Shown piece by piece: positions 13,876 to 21,359 of a stretch of 64,000 bases of DNA. The notes beneath the pieces were generated by a model. That model was not told the DNA's origin and made no database searches. It was given only the letters and a program-made list of their open reading frames with translations. The stretch is from assembly GCF_047303175.1 (NCBI RefSeq), contig NZ_CP138945.1, one strand, 5' to 3'. The position numbers and the translations under genes are program-made. Positions within the stretch are counted from its first letter, which is position 1; each line of letters opens with the position of its first letter. Source of the DNA: Prochlorococcus_E sp000760215 (GTDB lineage Bacteria; Cyanobacteriota; Cyanobacteriia; PCC-6307; Cyanobiaceae).

Positions 13876-14661
13876 ATGGGACAAAAATGGTTGATTTCAG
13901 GTTCGCCAGGGTGCGGGAAGACCACCTGGATACTTAACACAATCAAACGTAATCCAGGTGCTTGCGGATATTTACGTCTCGCTGAGCAGGCTAAAAACGG
14001 TCAAGAGAAATCACCTGAATCTCTAATTGATTACACATTTTTAAAAGATCAGGTTCCTCATCTAAAAGACTTATCCGGCTGTCCTGATACCTCAATTTCA
14101 AAGCACAAAGACTTACTAATTTTAATTGAGCTTTCACAATCCCAATCACCTGAGGAATTAGAAGCAGTCGGGATAAATCCTTACGTCAAGAGTCAACTCG
14201 AGTCCTTAAAGCTGCAACCTGATAGGCACCTACACTTTGGTCGAGACTCAGAGTTACCAAATAATGACACATTGGTTTTCAAAGAACTTGCATTTTGGAG
14301 CCTCAACCTTGTTAAAAGCGTATGGGATCCACAGAGTCTGAATACCTTTTGGTTTGAGCTTGTCAATGGAGCCTATGGAGATGTCTATAGAGCCAAGGGT
14401 CTCATGAACTTGCCCGATGGACAGTCTGTTTTCTTCAACTGGATTGTGAGTCAAAAAGGGTCACAGTTTCTTCCACTAAAAACAGTTTCTCCTCCTAATG
14501 GCAGGCCTGAAAGAGCATCAGGGCTTGTTATACAAGGAAAAGGACTTGATTGCATAAACATTCAGTCAACAATTAATCTCTGCCTGCTAAACGATGCCTT
14601 ACTCGAAATGCATCAAATGCCTCTGAGGGATCGACAACCAGAAGCCCTCCACGCAAGTTAA
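13876..14661 (+). CDS. CobW/COG0523-like P-loop protein
   Basis: A 261-residue protein. A P-loop (GSPGCGKT, residues 9-16) starts the domain. The C-terminal part (FWFELVNGAYGDVYRAKGLM) is typical of the CobW C-terminal domain. COG0523 GTPases are metal chaperones, often induced by zinc starvation. The metal-binding CxCC motif of classic members is not present, and I see no clear NKxD, so this is a divergent member or a regulator-like relative. The Zur-type box upstream supports zinc control. It is the first gene of an operon with two metallophosphatase-like genes (5-base gap, then ATGA overlap). Confidence 0.75.
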   Translation: MGQKWLISGSPGCGKTTWILNTIKRNPGACGYLRLAEQAKNGQEKSPESLIDYTFLKDQVPHLKDLSGCPDTSISKHKDLLILIELSQSQSPEELEAVGINPYVKSQLESLKLQPDRHLHFGRDSELPNNDTLVFKELAFWSLNLVKSVWDPQSLNTFWFELVNGAYGDVYRAKGLMNLPDGQSVFFNWIVSQKGSQFLPLKTVSPPNGRPERASGLVIQGKGLDCINIQSTINLCLLNDALLEMHQMPLRDRQPEALHAS

Positions 14662-14666
14662 TCATC

Positions 14667-15482
14667 ATGAAACATGCAGTAATCTCCTGCCTACATGCCA
14701 ACCTAGCTGCTGTAAAAGCAGTACTAAATGATATTGATCAAAAAGGAATTAGCGATATCACCTGTCTTGGTGATCTAGTGGGCTATGGACCACAACCGAA
14801 TGAAGTAGTAGATCTAGTACGAGAACGTGCTATTGCTAGCTGTCAAGGGTGCTGGGATGAAGATATTATTGAAGGTCTTAATGCATGCGAATGCAGCTAC
14901 CCATCTCAACTAGCGGAAAAGCGTGGGCACCTAGCTCATGAGTGGGCAGCAGAGCAATTAACAGATATCAACAAAGATTTTCTAGCAAGTTTGCCAACAT
15001 CAATACGTAGAGATCGCATGCTGTTTGTTCATGGTAGTCCCAATAGCCAACATGAGTATCTTCTACCTGACATGAATGCATTTGCAGCACTTGAAAGAGT
15101 TGAGAAAGCCGGAGCTGACACTTTGTTTTGCGGACACACTCATCAACCTTATGTACGTGAACTGAAAAATGGATCAATTCGAGTGCGGCTACAAAGCACG
15201 TCTAATCAGAATGCAGAAGACAAAGAAATAAACTTACCAATGCGAAAAATAGTCAACGCAGGATCAGTAGGTGAGCCTCGTCATGGCAGTACTAATGCCA
15301 CCTATGTAATCCATGATGATGTTACTGGAGAAGTTGAGATCAAAGAGGTGGCCTATGACATTGGACTAACATGCCAAGCCATTATTGATGCCGGACTACC
15401 ACGAATATTCGCATGGAGGCTGAGTCATGGCTTTGAATTTGCCGAGCAAGCCGAAGATGCTAGTCATGTTTGCGAACGATGA
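14667..15482 (+). CDS. Calcineurin-like metallophosphatase, D-x-H replaced by C-x-H
   Basis: A 271-residue protein of the YfcE/ApaH-like metallophosphoesterase type. The motifs GDLVGYGP (residues 35-42), CQGCWDE (where GNHD normally lies), FVHGSP and CGHTHQP are present. The first motif, normally D-x-H-G-N, reads ISCLHAN: Asp is replaced by Cys while the His is kept. GNHD is also changed to GCWD. The altered ligands suggest a different metal preference. Control by the Zur-type box at 13814 is likely. The first 12 codons are duplicated at 3716. Confidence 0.8.
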   Translation: MKHAVISCLHANLAAVKAVLNDIDQKGISDITCLGDLVGYGPQPNEVVDLVRERAIASCQGCWDEDIIEGLNACECSYPSQLAEKRGHLAHEWAAEQLTDINKDFLASLPTSIRRDRMLFVHGSPNSQHEYLLPDMNAFAALERVEKAGADTLFCGHTHQPYVRELKNGSIRVRLQSTSNQNAEDKEINLPMRKIVNAGSVGEPRHGSTNATYVIHDDVTGEVEIKEVAYDIGLTCQAIIDAGLPRIFAWRLSHGFEFAEQAEDASHVCER

Positions 15483-16192
15483 TTGAGCGCTGGGCACTAG
15501 TGAGTGGTCTAAAAGGTGACCTAGAAAACTACGAGCTGATTCAACGTGATTTAAAGAAGGCTCGTGGAGTTACGGCCTTATTTGTCCTGGGAGATATGAT
15601 CGGGCCAGAACGCAACTGTGATGCGTTGTTAAATCGACTACAAAACCCCCGACGTGATGAGTTACAACCTCAATGCATTTATGGCTGGTGGGAAGAGCAG
15701 CTGCTTACAGAGCAGGGATTACGTGGCGAGAAAAAGGCAGATGCTTTGCGACTAAATCAAGGAGAAGAAGCAGTAACAGCCTTATTGAATGCTGTTGATA
15801 CCTATCATCTCAAGTGGCTATCATCACTTCAATTTGGCTTCATTGAATTGGACTGCGGTCTAATTCACGGAAGCTCAGCAGATATAGGAGATAACCTTAC
15901 ATCAGAAACCTCTCCGCTAATTCTTATTGATCGCCTTACTCGACTTGATGTAAACAGATTATTTACAGCACACAGCACTAAACAATTTCATCTTGAGCTC
16001 ACTGGAGGAAGGCTCGATTCACAGGTAAAAGACTTGAATGGTGAAAGTCAACATCAGCAGAAAGTATCTAAACAAAGCATTATTGGGATTGGAGCAGGGG
16101 AGAGTTACACCATCTATGACGTTGGTAGTGATAAAACACACTTTCTTACTGCTGGTGCACAATGCAATACACCAGGCAAGGGGTTTGCATAA
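15479..16192 (+). CDS. Degenerate metallophosphatase-like protein
   Basis: The start is taken at the ATG at 15479, which overlaps the upstream stop as ATGA, giving 237 residues. The layout follows the preceding protein: LVSGLKGDLENYELIQ replaces the first motif, VLGDMIGPERN keeps the GD motif, YGWWEEQL stands at the GNHD position, LIHGSSADI at the HG motif and FTAHSTKQF in place of GHTH. Most metal ligands are thus lost. It is probably a non-catalytic partner or a substrate-specific relative. Coupled translation suggests that it forms a complex with the first phosphatase. Confidence 0.7.
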   Translation: MIERWALVSGLKGDLENYELIQRDLKKARGVTALFVLGDMIGPERNCDALLNRLQNPRRDELQPQCIYGWWEEQLLTEQGLRGEKKADALRLNQGEEAVTALLNAVDTYHLKWLSSLQFGFIELDCGLIHGSSADIGDNLTSETSPLILIDRLTRLDVNRLFTAHSTKQFHLELTGGRLDSQVKDLNGESQHQQKVSKQSIIGIGAGESYTIYDVGSDKTHFLTAGAQCNTPGKGFA

Positions 16193-16233
16193 CAATCATC
16201 ATTGTGAGTAATTCTTATTCCTTTCAAATACTA

Positions 16234-16427
16234 ATTAGATAGAGCAAAGAAATGAAGGTGAGAATGTTAAGCCATCCACACACCATCCACACACCATCCA
16301 CACATCGCAATATCGCTTAGATCCCATGACATCACAGAAACCCAACTACTGGCTAATGAAAAGTGAGCCTGCCTTCATACCAATCGATCTCAGCTTTTCA
16401 TCAAATAAATTCGTTAATTCTTTATAG
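16234..16427 (+). repeat. EVE-gene 5' fragment, copy C
   Basis: The upstream part matches copies B and G but carries three instead of two perfect 11-bp iterons (16272-16304). From the ATG at 16326 the frame encodes MTSQKPNYWLMKSEPAFIPI and stops at 16425-16427. As in copy A, the tail AFIP.DL is followed by sequence complementary to the pre-ATG region (ATACCAATCGATCTCAGC against GCTTAGATCCCATG), 14 of 20 positions. The last bases overlap the opposite-strand small gene. Confidence 0.9.
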
Positions 16428-16545
16428 GTATGGGCATCATCTTCCCACCACCTTGATCATCATCATCTTCAAACCAGAAAAAGATAACCACTATTCCAAA
16501 AATCGCTATAAACAATGAATAAGAGATAACCGCAAGTTCACTCAT
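16414..16545 (-). CDS. Small single-helix membrane protein (43 residues)
   Basis: The minus-strand ATG at 16545 opens MSELAVISYSLFIAIFGIVV followed by IFFWFEDDDDQGGGKMMP. Residues 5-25 form one transmembrane helix, followed by an acidic run (EDDDD) and a glycine stretch. This shape is shared by many cyanobacterial thylakoid small proteins. Nothing identifies a specific complex. It overlaps the tail of EVE copy C on the other strand. Confidence 0.55.
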   Translation of the reverse strand: MSELAVISYSLFIAIFGIVVIFFWFEDDDDQGGGKMMPIPIKN

Positions 16546-16608
16546 TTGTTTTTAGTTACGAATTTCGAAAGAGACTATCAGAAACAAGAAAAGGTAATGT
16601 GTCTAATT

Positions 16609-16821
16609 TTACAACCGCATTTTTTTAGGAGGATTTTGATTAGCAATATTCTCACTCCTATATAATTGATGTATACCTTCTAACTGATTATAAATAGCTA
16701 ACAATTGAGCGCTGACATGGTCAATATTTTCAATACCGTTTAAGTCAAAAATAATCCTTTCAATTCGATTCTTTGATTCGATTAAAATATGGCACTCTCT
16801 AGTTCCTGATTCGTATAGCAT
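16609..16821 (-). CDS. Small hypothetical protein (70 residues)
   Basis: The product begins MLYESGTRECHILIESKNRI and ends NPPKKMRL. It reads like a compact alpha/beta protein (RIIFDLNGIENIDHVSAQLL). No family is recognised. It lies between the small membrane protein and the Hlip-like gene, all leftward, and the three may share a transcript. Confidence 0.45.
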   Translation of the reverse strand: MLYESGTRECHILIESKNRIERIIFDLNGIENIDHVSAQLLAIYNQLEGIHQLYRSENIANQNPPKKMRL

Positions 16822-16862
16822 TAGATTAGGTCCTCAATTTCGTAAAATATTTAATAAGAAAG

Positions 16863-16955
16863 CTACGAGAAATATGTCAATAGCATAATGATAATACCAA
16901 TCATAGCTAATCTGCTATTAAGGATTTCGGCTTTTATAAGATTAGAGAAAGACAT
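16863..16955 (-). CDS. hli: Very small high-light-inducible protein (Hlip)-like
   Basis: The minus-strand ATG at 16955 encodes only 30 residues: MSFSNLIKAEILNSRLAMIG and a hydrophobic end. The chlorophyll-binding signature of LHC-superfamily helices, E-x-x-N-x-R-x-A-M-I-G, is complete (Glu10, Asn13, Arg15, Met18, Gly20). Known Hlips have one such helix and bind chlorophyll and carotenoid in dimers, protecting photosystem assembly intermediates and quenching excitation. This one lacks almost all of the N-terminal extension. Island and phage-borne hli genes are common in Prochlorococcus. It is small enough to be missed by gene callers. Confidence 0.8.
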   Translation of the reverse strand: MSFSNLIKAEILNSRLAMIGIIIMLLTYFS

Positions 16956-17202
16956 CGTTCTAAGCTAAAAAGTATTAAACGCTAATCAAGCTAACAAAGC
17001 GACAAAGAACATATCTGTAACTATTAATGCTCTTATCTGCAAGAAGGAGGGTGAATATAATATTCAGTATATTTTACTACAAAATTCACTCTAAAGCTGT
17101 CAGCGTTTAGGGATAAAAGCCTTCCTAAATATGATTTAGTCTCATTAAATACATCTCAGAAAGAATAAATCTATATCTTAATTTTAACCAAAAAATAATA
17201 TC

Positions 17203-17355
17203 ATGGAAGCCATTACCCTGAAAAAGCAATGTGCCATAAGAAAAGCAATTACAAGAAAATTTAAGAAAGCCAAGCCATCCGCAATTACCTTTCAAAGGGA
17301 TACTTTTAAGCCTTATCTAAAAGTCAATAAATCAAATCTTAAAAAATCTCTTTAA
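17203..17355 (+). CDS. Small basic hypothetical protein (50 residues)
   Basis: The ATG at 17203 opens MEAITLKKQCAIRKAITRKF and the frame ends after KSNLKKSL. It is strongly basic (many Lys and Arg). A nucleic-acid-binding role would fit but is not shown. The stop is 3 bases before the ATG of the next small gene, so the two are probably co-transcribed. Confidence 0.4.
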   Translation: MEAITLKKQCAIRKAITRKFKKAKPSAITFQRDTFKPYLKVNKSNLKKSL

Positions 17356-17358
17356 ACA

Positions 17359-17532
17359 ATGGATGACAATCAAGACTTTGACGAAAAAAGTCCTGACCTT
17401 TATGAAGAGGTCTTAGTTTCCGAATCCTTAGATCAATACGAAGGTCTTTTGAATCGTTCCAAAAGTACTAAAGAATATCTAAAAAACATCCATCAAATAT
17501 TGAGCCTTAACCACATAAAAACTAAATACTAG
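17359..17532 (+). CDS. Small acidic hypothetical protein (57 residues)
   Basis: The product begins MDDNQDFDEKSPDLYEEVLV and ends LSLNHIKTKY. It is acidic in its first half and contrasts with the basic product immediately upstream; the pair could bind each other, but this is only inferred from charge. The stop abuts the start of EVE copy D. Confidence 0.4.
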   Translation: MDDNQDFDEKSPDLYEEVLVSESLDQYEGLLNRSKSTKEYLKNIHQILSLNHIKTKY

Positions 17533-17676
17533 AATTAAGAAAGGAGGGTGAGAATATTAATCCATCCACACACCATCCACACATCGCAATATCGCTGAGA
17601 ACCCATGGCACAACAGGAACCTAGCTACTGGCCAATGAAGAGCGATCCTGATCTTTTTATCAGTTATAGCAACTAA
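17529..17676 (+). repeat. EVE-gene 5' fragment, copy D
   Basis: Bases from about 17535 match copies B, C and G (GGGTGAGAATATTAATCC, then two perfect iterons at 17562-17583, then ACATCGCAATATCGCTGAGA). From the ATG at 17605 the frame is MAQQEPSYWPMKSDPDLFIS and stops at 17674-17676. Two changes in the core (AGC for AAC, CCA for CTA) make this the most degraded core. Confidence 0.9.
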
Positions 17677-17689
17677 TCTAGTCCATTTA

Positions 17690-18097
17690 TTGCCTATTTC
17701 TCTTTTGAAAAAAATATCAATCATACCAATATTTTTAATATTAATAGGGTGCTCAAAGCCTCTAGACAAAGAGAGTGTAGTTATTCAAAATTGCTATGAC
17801 GGAGATACTTGCACCACAATCACAGGAGAGAAGATCAGGCTTGCTTGCATCGATACTCCAGAACTAAAAGGAAAGAAAGCTAATCCAATCCCGGCCAAAG
17901 CAGCTAAAGACTATCTCAATGGATTAATTGCTGGAGAAGAAGTATTTATTAATCGGATTACAAAAGATCGCTATCAAAGAACAGTTGCTGAACTATCTCT
18001 AGATGGAATGAATATTCAAGAACATTTAGTTGATCAAGGCTTCGCGATCATCTATGAAAGATATGCAAGTCAATGCAACTGGTCAAAACAAAAGTAG
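17690..18097 (+). CDS. Staphylococcal-nuclease-like (TNase) lipoprotein
   Basis: A 135-residue protein with a lipoprotein signal (residues 7-21, KKISIIPIFLILIGC, lipid site Cys21) followed by an SNase domain. Active-site residues can be placed by comparison with S. aureus nuclease: Asp39 in YDGDT, Arg50, Asp55 and Glu58 in RLACIDTPEL (spacing 5 and 3, as in R35-D40-E43), and Arg94 or Arg97 in DRYQR. It should degrade DNA or RNA outside the inner membrane. There is no ATG; translation starts at TTG 17690 or, more likely from the signal peptide, TTG 17705. It is the only gene in its cassette. Confidence 0.85.
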   Translation: MPISLLKKISIIPIFLILIGCSKPLDKESVVIQNCYDGDTCTTITGEKIRLACIDTPELKGKKANPIPAKAAKDYLNGLIAGEEVFINRITKDRYQRTVAELSLDGMNIQEHLVDQGFAIIYERYASQCNWSKQK

Positions 18098-18224
18098 ATA
18101 GAGTAAAGAAAAGAGATGGAAGAATGAGGTTTCATTCCAACTCCATTCCAACCATCGAGTATCGCTAAGATTACAGGCTATGACTGAACCTAACTACTGG
18201 CTAATGAAAAGTACGCCCGACTAG
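18095..18224 (+). repeat. EVE-gene 5' fragment, copy E
   Basis: From the ATG at 18180 the frame is MTEPNYWLMKSTPD and stop. The bases AACTACTGGCTAATGAA are kept. Upstream, the iterons have a different sequence (CATTCCAACTC at 18133-18143 and CATTCCAACCA at 18144-18154), but lie at the same place relative to the ATG as those of copies B, C, D and G. Confidence 0.85.
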
Positions 18225-18258
18225 CTATTACTAGGTTCTCAAGGAATCGTGATTTTTC

Positions 18259-18291
18259 ACCCAAACTTTACCCAAACTTTACCCAAACTTT
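18259..18291 (+). repeat. Perfect 3 x 11-bp tandem repeat
   Basis: ACCCAAACTTT is repeated three times without change at 18259-18269, 18270-18280 and 18281-18291. It lies in the short gap between EVE copy E and the 3' end of the gene at 18317-19111. It has the same 11-bp period as the repeats upstream of the EVE copies but a different sequence. Confidence 0.9.
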
Positions 18292-18316
18292 TTAGTAATT
18301 AACAGTAGCTCTAAAT

Positions 18317-19111
18317 TTAGAGAGATGGCTTTCTTTCTTCAGCATAAGGAGTTAATTGTTTAATAATATCAAATATTGCAATACCCATAGGCATTGCAGT
18401 TCTCTGTTCCCGAGGGGTACGAGTATCTTTTGAATAAATCAATTCAACAACTCTCATGCTTGCTTCGTTTGAGTCAGTCAAACAATACCAAGTACGAGGA
18501 GAGCCACCAATAATAGTTTTAAAGACCTGACCCTTAGAATCAATTATTGAAGGTTCAAAATCAGTGGATGAATTAATAAATATTCTCTCACCTTTTTTAT
18601 TTTCATAAGCCATTACAATAGAAACATCAGTAAAATGATTAACCCTATTATCATTACGTTTAGGCTGCAAATTATACCCTACTCCACTATATTTATTGGG
18701 AAACGCATAATTAGATACCAATAAATTATGCACTACAATATCCTTCATTTCTTCAAATGAATAATCTTCAACATCATTACTTCTGAGATAATTCATAAAA
18801 TCTTCTATGGTTTTTTTATTGATAAATTGAGCATTAATCCTGACACTTTTCATGTCTAACTTATTTAAACCAATATAATCAGAGTCGTTAGCTAAATACT
18901 TTCTTTCTACAAAACCTTTATCACAATAAAAATATTTCTCATTTTCAGAACTTACTGAGACAGCCTTTCCTAGATTACCTCTTTTAACTTTCAATGGGTT
19001 TAAATTAATGATATTCCCACCTTTATTCAAATCTGATGAGATAAGAGGCGAAGCTGAAAATATCATCAATGCACCAGAAAGAGCTGTTAAGAATTTTTTT
19101 GAAAATGACAT
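18317..19111 (-). CDS. Exported hypothetical protein
   Basis: A 264-residue protein with an N-terminal signal peptide (MSFSKKFLTALSGALMIFSA, cleavage probably near residue 25). The mature protein is polar, with Cys in FYCDKGF and TWYCLTDSNE that may pair. No family is recognised. It is downstream of, and in the same direction as, the lipoprotein gene at 19146 (34-base gap), so they probably form one operon within a single cassette. Confidence 0.6.
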   Translation of the reverse strand: MSFSKKFLTALSGALMIFSASPLISSDLNKGGNIINLNPLKVKRGNLGKAVSVSSENEKYFYCDKGFVERKYLANDSDYIGLNKLDMKSVRINAQFINKKTIEDFMNYLRSNDVEDYSFEEMKDIVVHNLLVSNYAFPNKYSGVGYNLQPKRNDNRVNHFTDVSIVMAYENKKGERIFINSSTDFEPSIIDSKGQVFKTIIGGSPRTWYCLTDSNEASMRVVELIYSKDTRTPREQRTAMPMGIAIFDIIKQLTPYAEERKPSL

Positions 19112-19145
19112 TGGAAATAAATGAGTTGAGTTATTAAAAAAGTTT

Positions 19146-19778
19146 TTATTTAACTTTTAAGTATCCGGTAAATCCATCTACGGGTTCCCCCATTCGGAAA
19201 AATGGCAATTGCCAACAACTATTTTCAGTCGAATATGTACAAGAAGTTAAGTATTCTCCCTCTGAAGTTATTATCTTGTTAAAAACTTTAAGTTCTCTCT
19301 TCTTTTCATCAAATTTCGTAATAGCTTGATACTTTGTTGAATTTTTAGTATTTTCCCATTTGTAAGTCTTACCTATCTCTATGGGACTGTATGCATAACC
19401 TGTAATATTTGATTTTTCTTCTCCAGTTAAATCTCTGTTTTTATAGGATCGACAAGTAGTGTATGGCACTCCATTATATAATGTTTCTTTAAAATATAAT
19501 TTATCCATATATAATTTACCCTTTTTAGTTTTATATACGATTGTCATTGGTATGGATTTTGCAGGATCAAACATTGATCCACCTTCATCCCTTTTTCTGT
19601 AGATAGCACTTTTAAAAATTTTCCCGCATCTAATGCTGTTATTAGCTATGAAATTCTTTTTACTATTAGCTCTTTGTTTCAATTGCTTTTCAGGGTCTAA
19701 TGATGAATCTTGACCTCCTCCTGAGCATCCTGACAAAATCAATGTTGCAATAATACCGATCAATTTAAAAGATTTCAC
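19146..19778 (-). CDS. Putative lipoprotein
   Basis: A 210-residue protein with a lipoprotein signal: MKSFKLIGIIATLILSGCSG, lipid site Cys18, followed by a Gly/Ser spacer. The mature part has four Cys (IRCGKIF, TTCRSYK, TSCTYST, NSCWQLP) that could form two disulfides and is rich in beta-type sequence. It has no recognised family. It starts the leftward pair with the exported protein at 18317, and its promoter should lie in the gap shared with EVE copy F. Confidence 0.6.
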   Translation of the reverse strand: MKSFKLIGIIATLILSGCSGGGQDSSLDPEKQLKQRANSKKNFIANNSIRCGKIFKSAIYRKRDEGGSMFDPAKSIPMTIVYKTKKGKLYMDKLYFKETLYNGVPYTTCRSYKNRDLTGEEKSNITGYAYSPIEIGKTYKWENTKNSTKYQAITKFDEKKRELKVFNKIITSEGEYLTSCTYSTENSCWQLPFFRMGEPVDGFTGYLKVK

Positions 19779-19894
19779 TCTAAACTCTATCCCAAAATTT
19801 AAGAATTAAATATTATCTTACATCAACCTATTAATTTAATACTTTTTAAAACCTTTTATTTACCTAAATAGTAATTTATTGGATAATGAATTTA

Positions 19895-19997
19895 TACCCA
19901 AAAAAGTTTGAATAAACCTTGTTTCAAGCTTAAAAATTCGCTGAGATCCCTTGATATGACTGACGTTAACTACTGGCTAATGAAGTGTGAGCCTTGA
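19895..19997 (+). repeat. EVE-gene 5' fragment, copy F
   Basis: From the ATG at 19956 the frame is MTDVNYWLMKCEP and stop. The pre-ATG bases GCTGAGATCCCTTGATATGAC pair best with copy A. The sequence right after the core (GAGCCTTGAGTAATAGCAAGCAC) matches that after copy B (GAGCCCTAAGTTATAGAAACAC), so similarity continues past the coding fragment. A weak 11-bp period is seen upstream (TTGAATAAACC, TTGTTTCAAGC). Confidence 0.85.
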
Positions 19998-20018
19998 GTA
20001 ATAGCAAGCACTTAAATA

Positions 20019-21278
20019 ATGAAATTATCATCTCTTCAGCAATACGGGATCGTTACTACAAATTATTGGGCGTTCACTCTGACAGATGGCGCACTTCGCA
20101 TGTTGGTGGTTTTTCATTTTCACCAACTTGGCTATACAGCTTTAGAGATTGCATTTCTTTTTTTGTTTTATGAGTTCTTTGGGGTCATTACTAATCTCTA
20201 TGGCGGCTGGATTGGTGCTCGATATGGCCTACGACTAACTCTCTGGGCAGGCACACTTCTTCAAATCAGTGCTCTTTTGATGTTGGTTCCTGTTGCTTCA
20301 AGTTGGCCGAAATTTCTAAGCGTTAGTTATGTGATGGTTGCGCAAGCAATTAGTGGTATTGCTAAAGACCTCAACAAAATGAGTGCAAAGAGTGCAATCA
20401 AAACAGTCGTACCTGAAACCCCTGAAGAAGAACAAAAAGGAAAAAAGAAGTTGTTCAAATGGGTTGCTCTTTTAACAGGATCAAAAAATGCCCTAAAGGG
20501 GGTTGGGTTTTTCCTAGGAGGGGCATTACTAACTGGATTTGGTTTTAATAATGCTGTTGGGCTAATGGCGATTGGCTTGGCGTTGTCATTTCTTATGACA
20601 TTGATCTTGCCAGGTGATATTGGACGGATGAAGGAAAAACCAATATTTAAGGACCTTTTCTCAAAATCAAAAGGAATTAACACTCTCTCGACTGCACGTT
20701 TCTTTCTCTTTGGAGCTAGAGATGTGTGGTTTGTAGTCGCATTACCTGTTTTCCTTGAGACATCACTTGATTGGAACTTCTCTGAGATTGGAGCTTTCCT
20801 AGGCCTATGGATTATTGGATACGGTTTTGTACAAGCATTGGCACCAAGTTTAAGAAATCTTTGGGGGAAGAAGTCGAGCCCAGGAATTTCAACGGTTCAA
20901 TTTTGGAGTGCGTTGCTGATGGGGATACCTGGACTAATAGCCATTGCATTATGGAGACAGAATGATCCAAGCATTGCCATTACTGCTGGTTTAATTGCGT
21001 TCGGAATAGTTTTCGCAATGAATTCTTCTATTCATTCATACATGGTTTTGGCTTATACAGATGCTGAAAATGTCAGCCTCAACGTTGGCTTCTATTACAT
21101 GGCAAATGCGGCAGGCAGGCTTATTGGGACGCTTCTATCAGGAGTTTTATTTGTACTGGGAGATACTCCTTATTTAGGCATGCAGATTTGTTTGTGGTGT
21201 TCCAGCTTATTTATCCTCTTCTCATGGTTGAGCAGCCTTCAGCTTCCTTCACTAAAGAACTCCGGGTGTCTTAATTAA
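20019..21278 (+). CDS. arsJ: ArsJ-type organoarsenical MFS exporter
   Basis: A 419-residue major facilitator with about 12 membrane helices. The N-terminus (NYWAFTLTDGALRMLVVFHF), YEFFGVITNLYGGWIGARYG and SGIAKDLNKMSAKSA are signature stretches of ArsJ, which exports 1-arseno-3-phosphoglycerate made when GAPDH uses arsenate in place of phosphate. This gives arsenate resistance, important where phosphate is scarce. In known operons arsJ sits next to a dedicated gapdh gene; here it stands alone between EVE copy F and the intact EVE gene, so a housekeeping GAPDH elsewhere must supply the substrate. The start at 20019 agrees with the family length. Confidence 0.9.
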   Translation: MKLSSLQQYGIVTTNYWAFTLTDGALRMLVVFHFHQLGYTALEIAFLFLFYEFFGVITNLYGGWIGARYGLRLTLWAGTLLQISALLMLVPVASSWPKFLSVSYVMVAQAISGIAKDLNKMSAKSAIKTVVPETPEEEQKGKKKLFKWVALLTGSKNALKGVGFFLGGALLTGFGFNNAVGLMAIGLALSFLMTLILPGDIGRMKEKPIFKDLFSKSKGINTLSTARFFLFGARDVWFVVALPVFLETSLDWNFSEIGAFLGLWIIGYGFVQALAPSLRNLWGKKSSPGISTVQFWSALLMGIPGLIAIALWRQNDPSIAITAGLIAFGIVFAMNSSIHSYMVLAYTDAENVSLNVGFYYMANAAGRLIGTLLSGVLFVLGDTPYLGMQICLWCSSLFILFSWLSSLQLPSLKNSGCLN

Positions 21279-21359
21279 ATAGTCTCACAACCCAAGAGAT
21301 CACTTCTGCACTGTCGCAGGAAATATTTTGAATAATATTTTCTATCAGTTGAGATCTGT

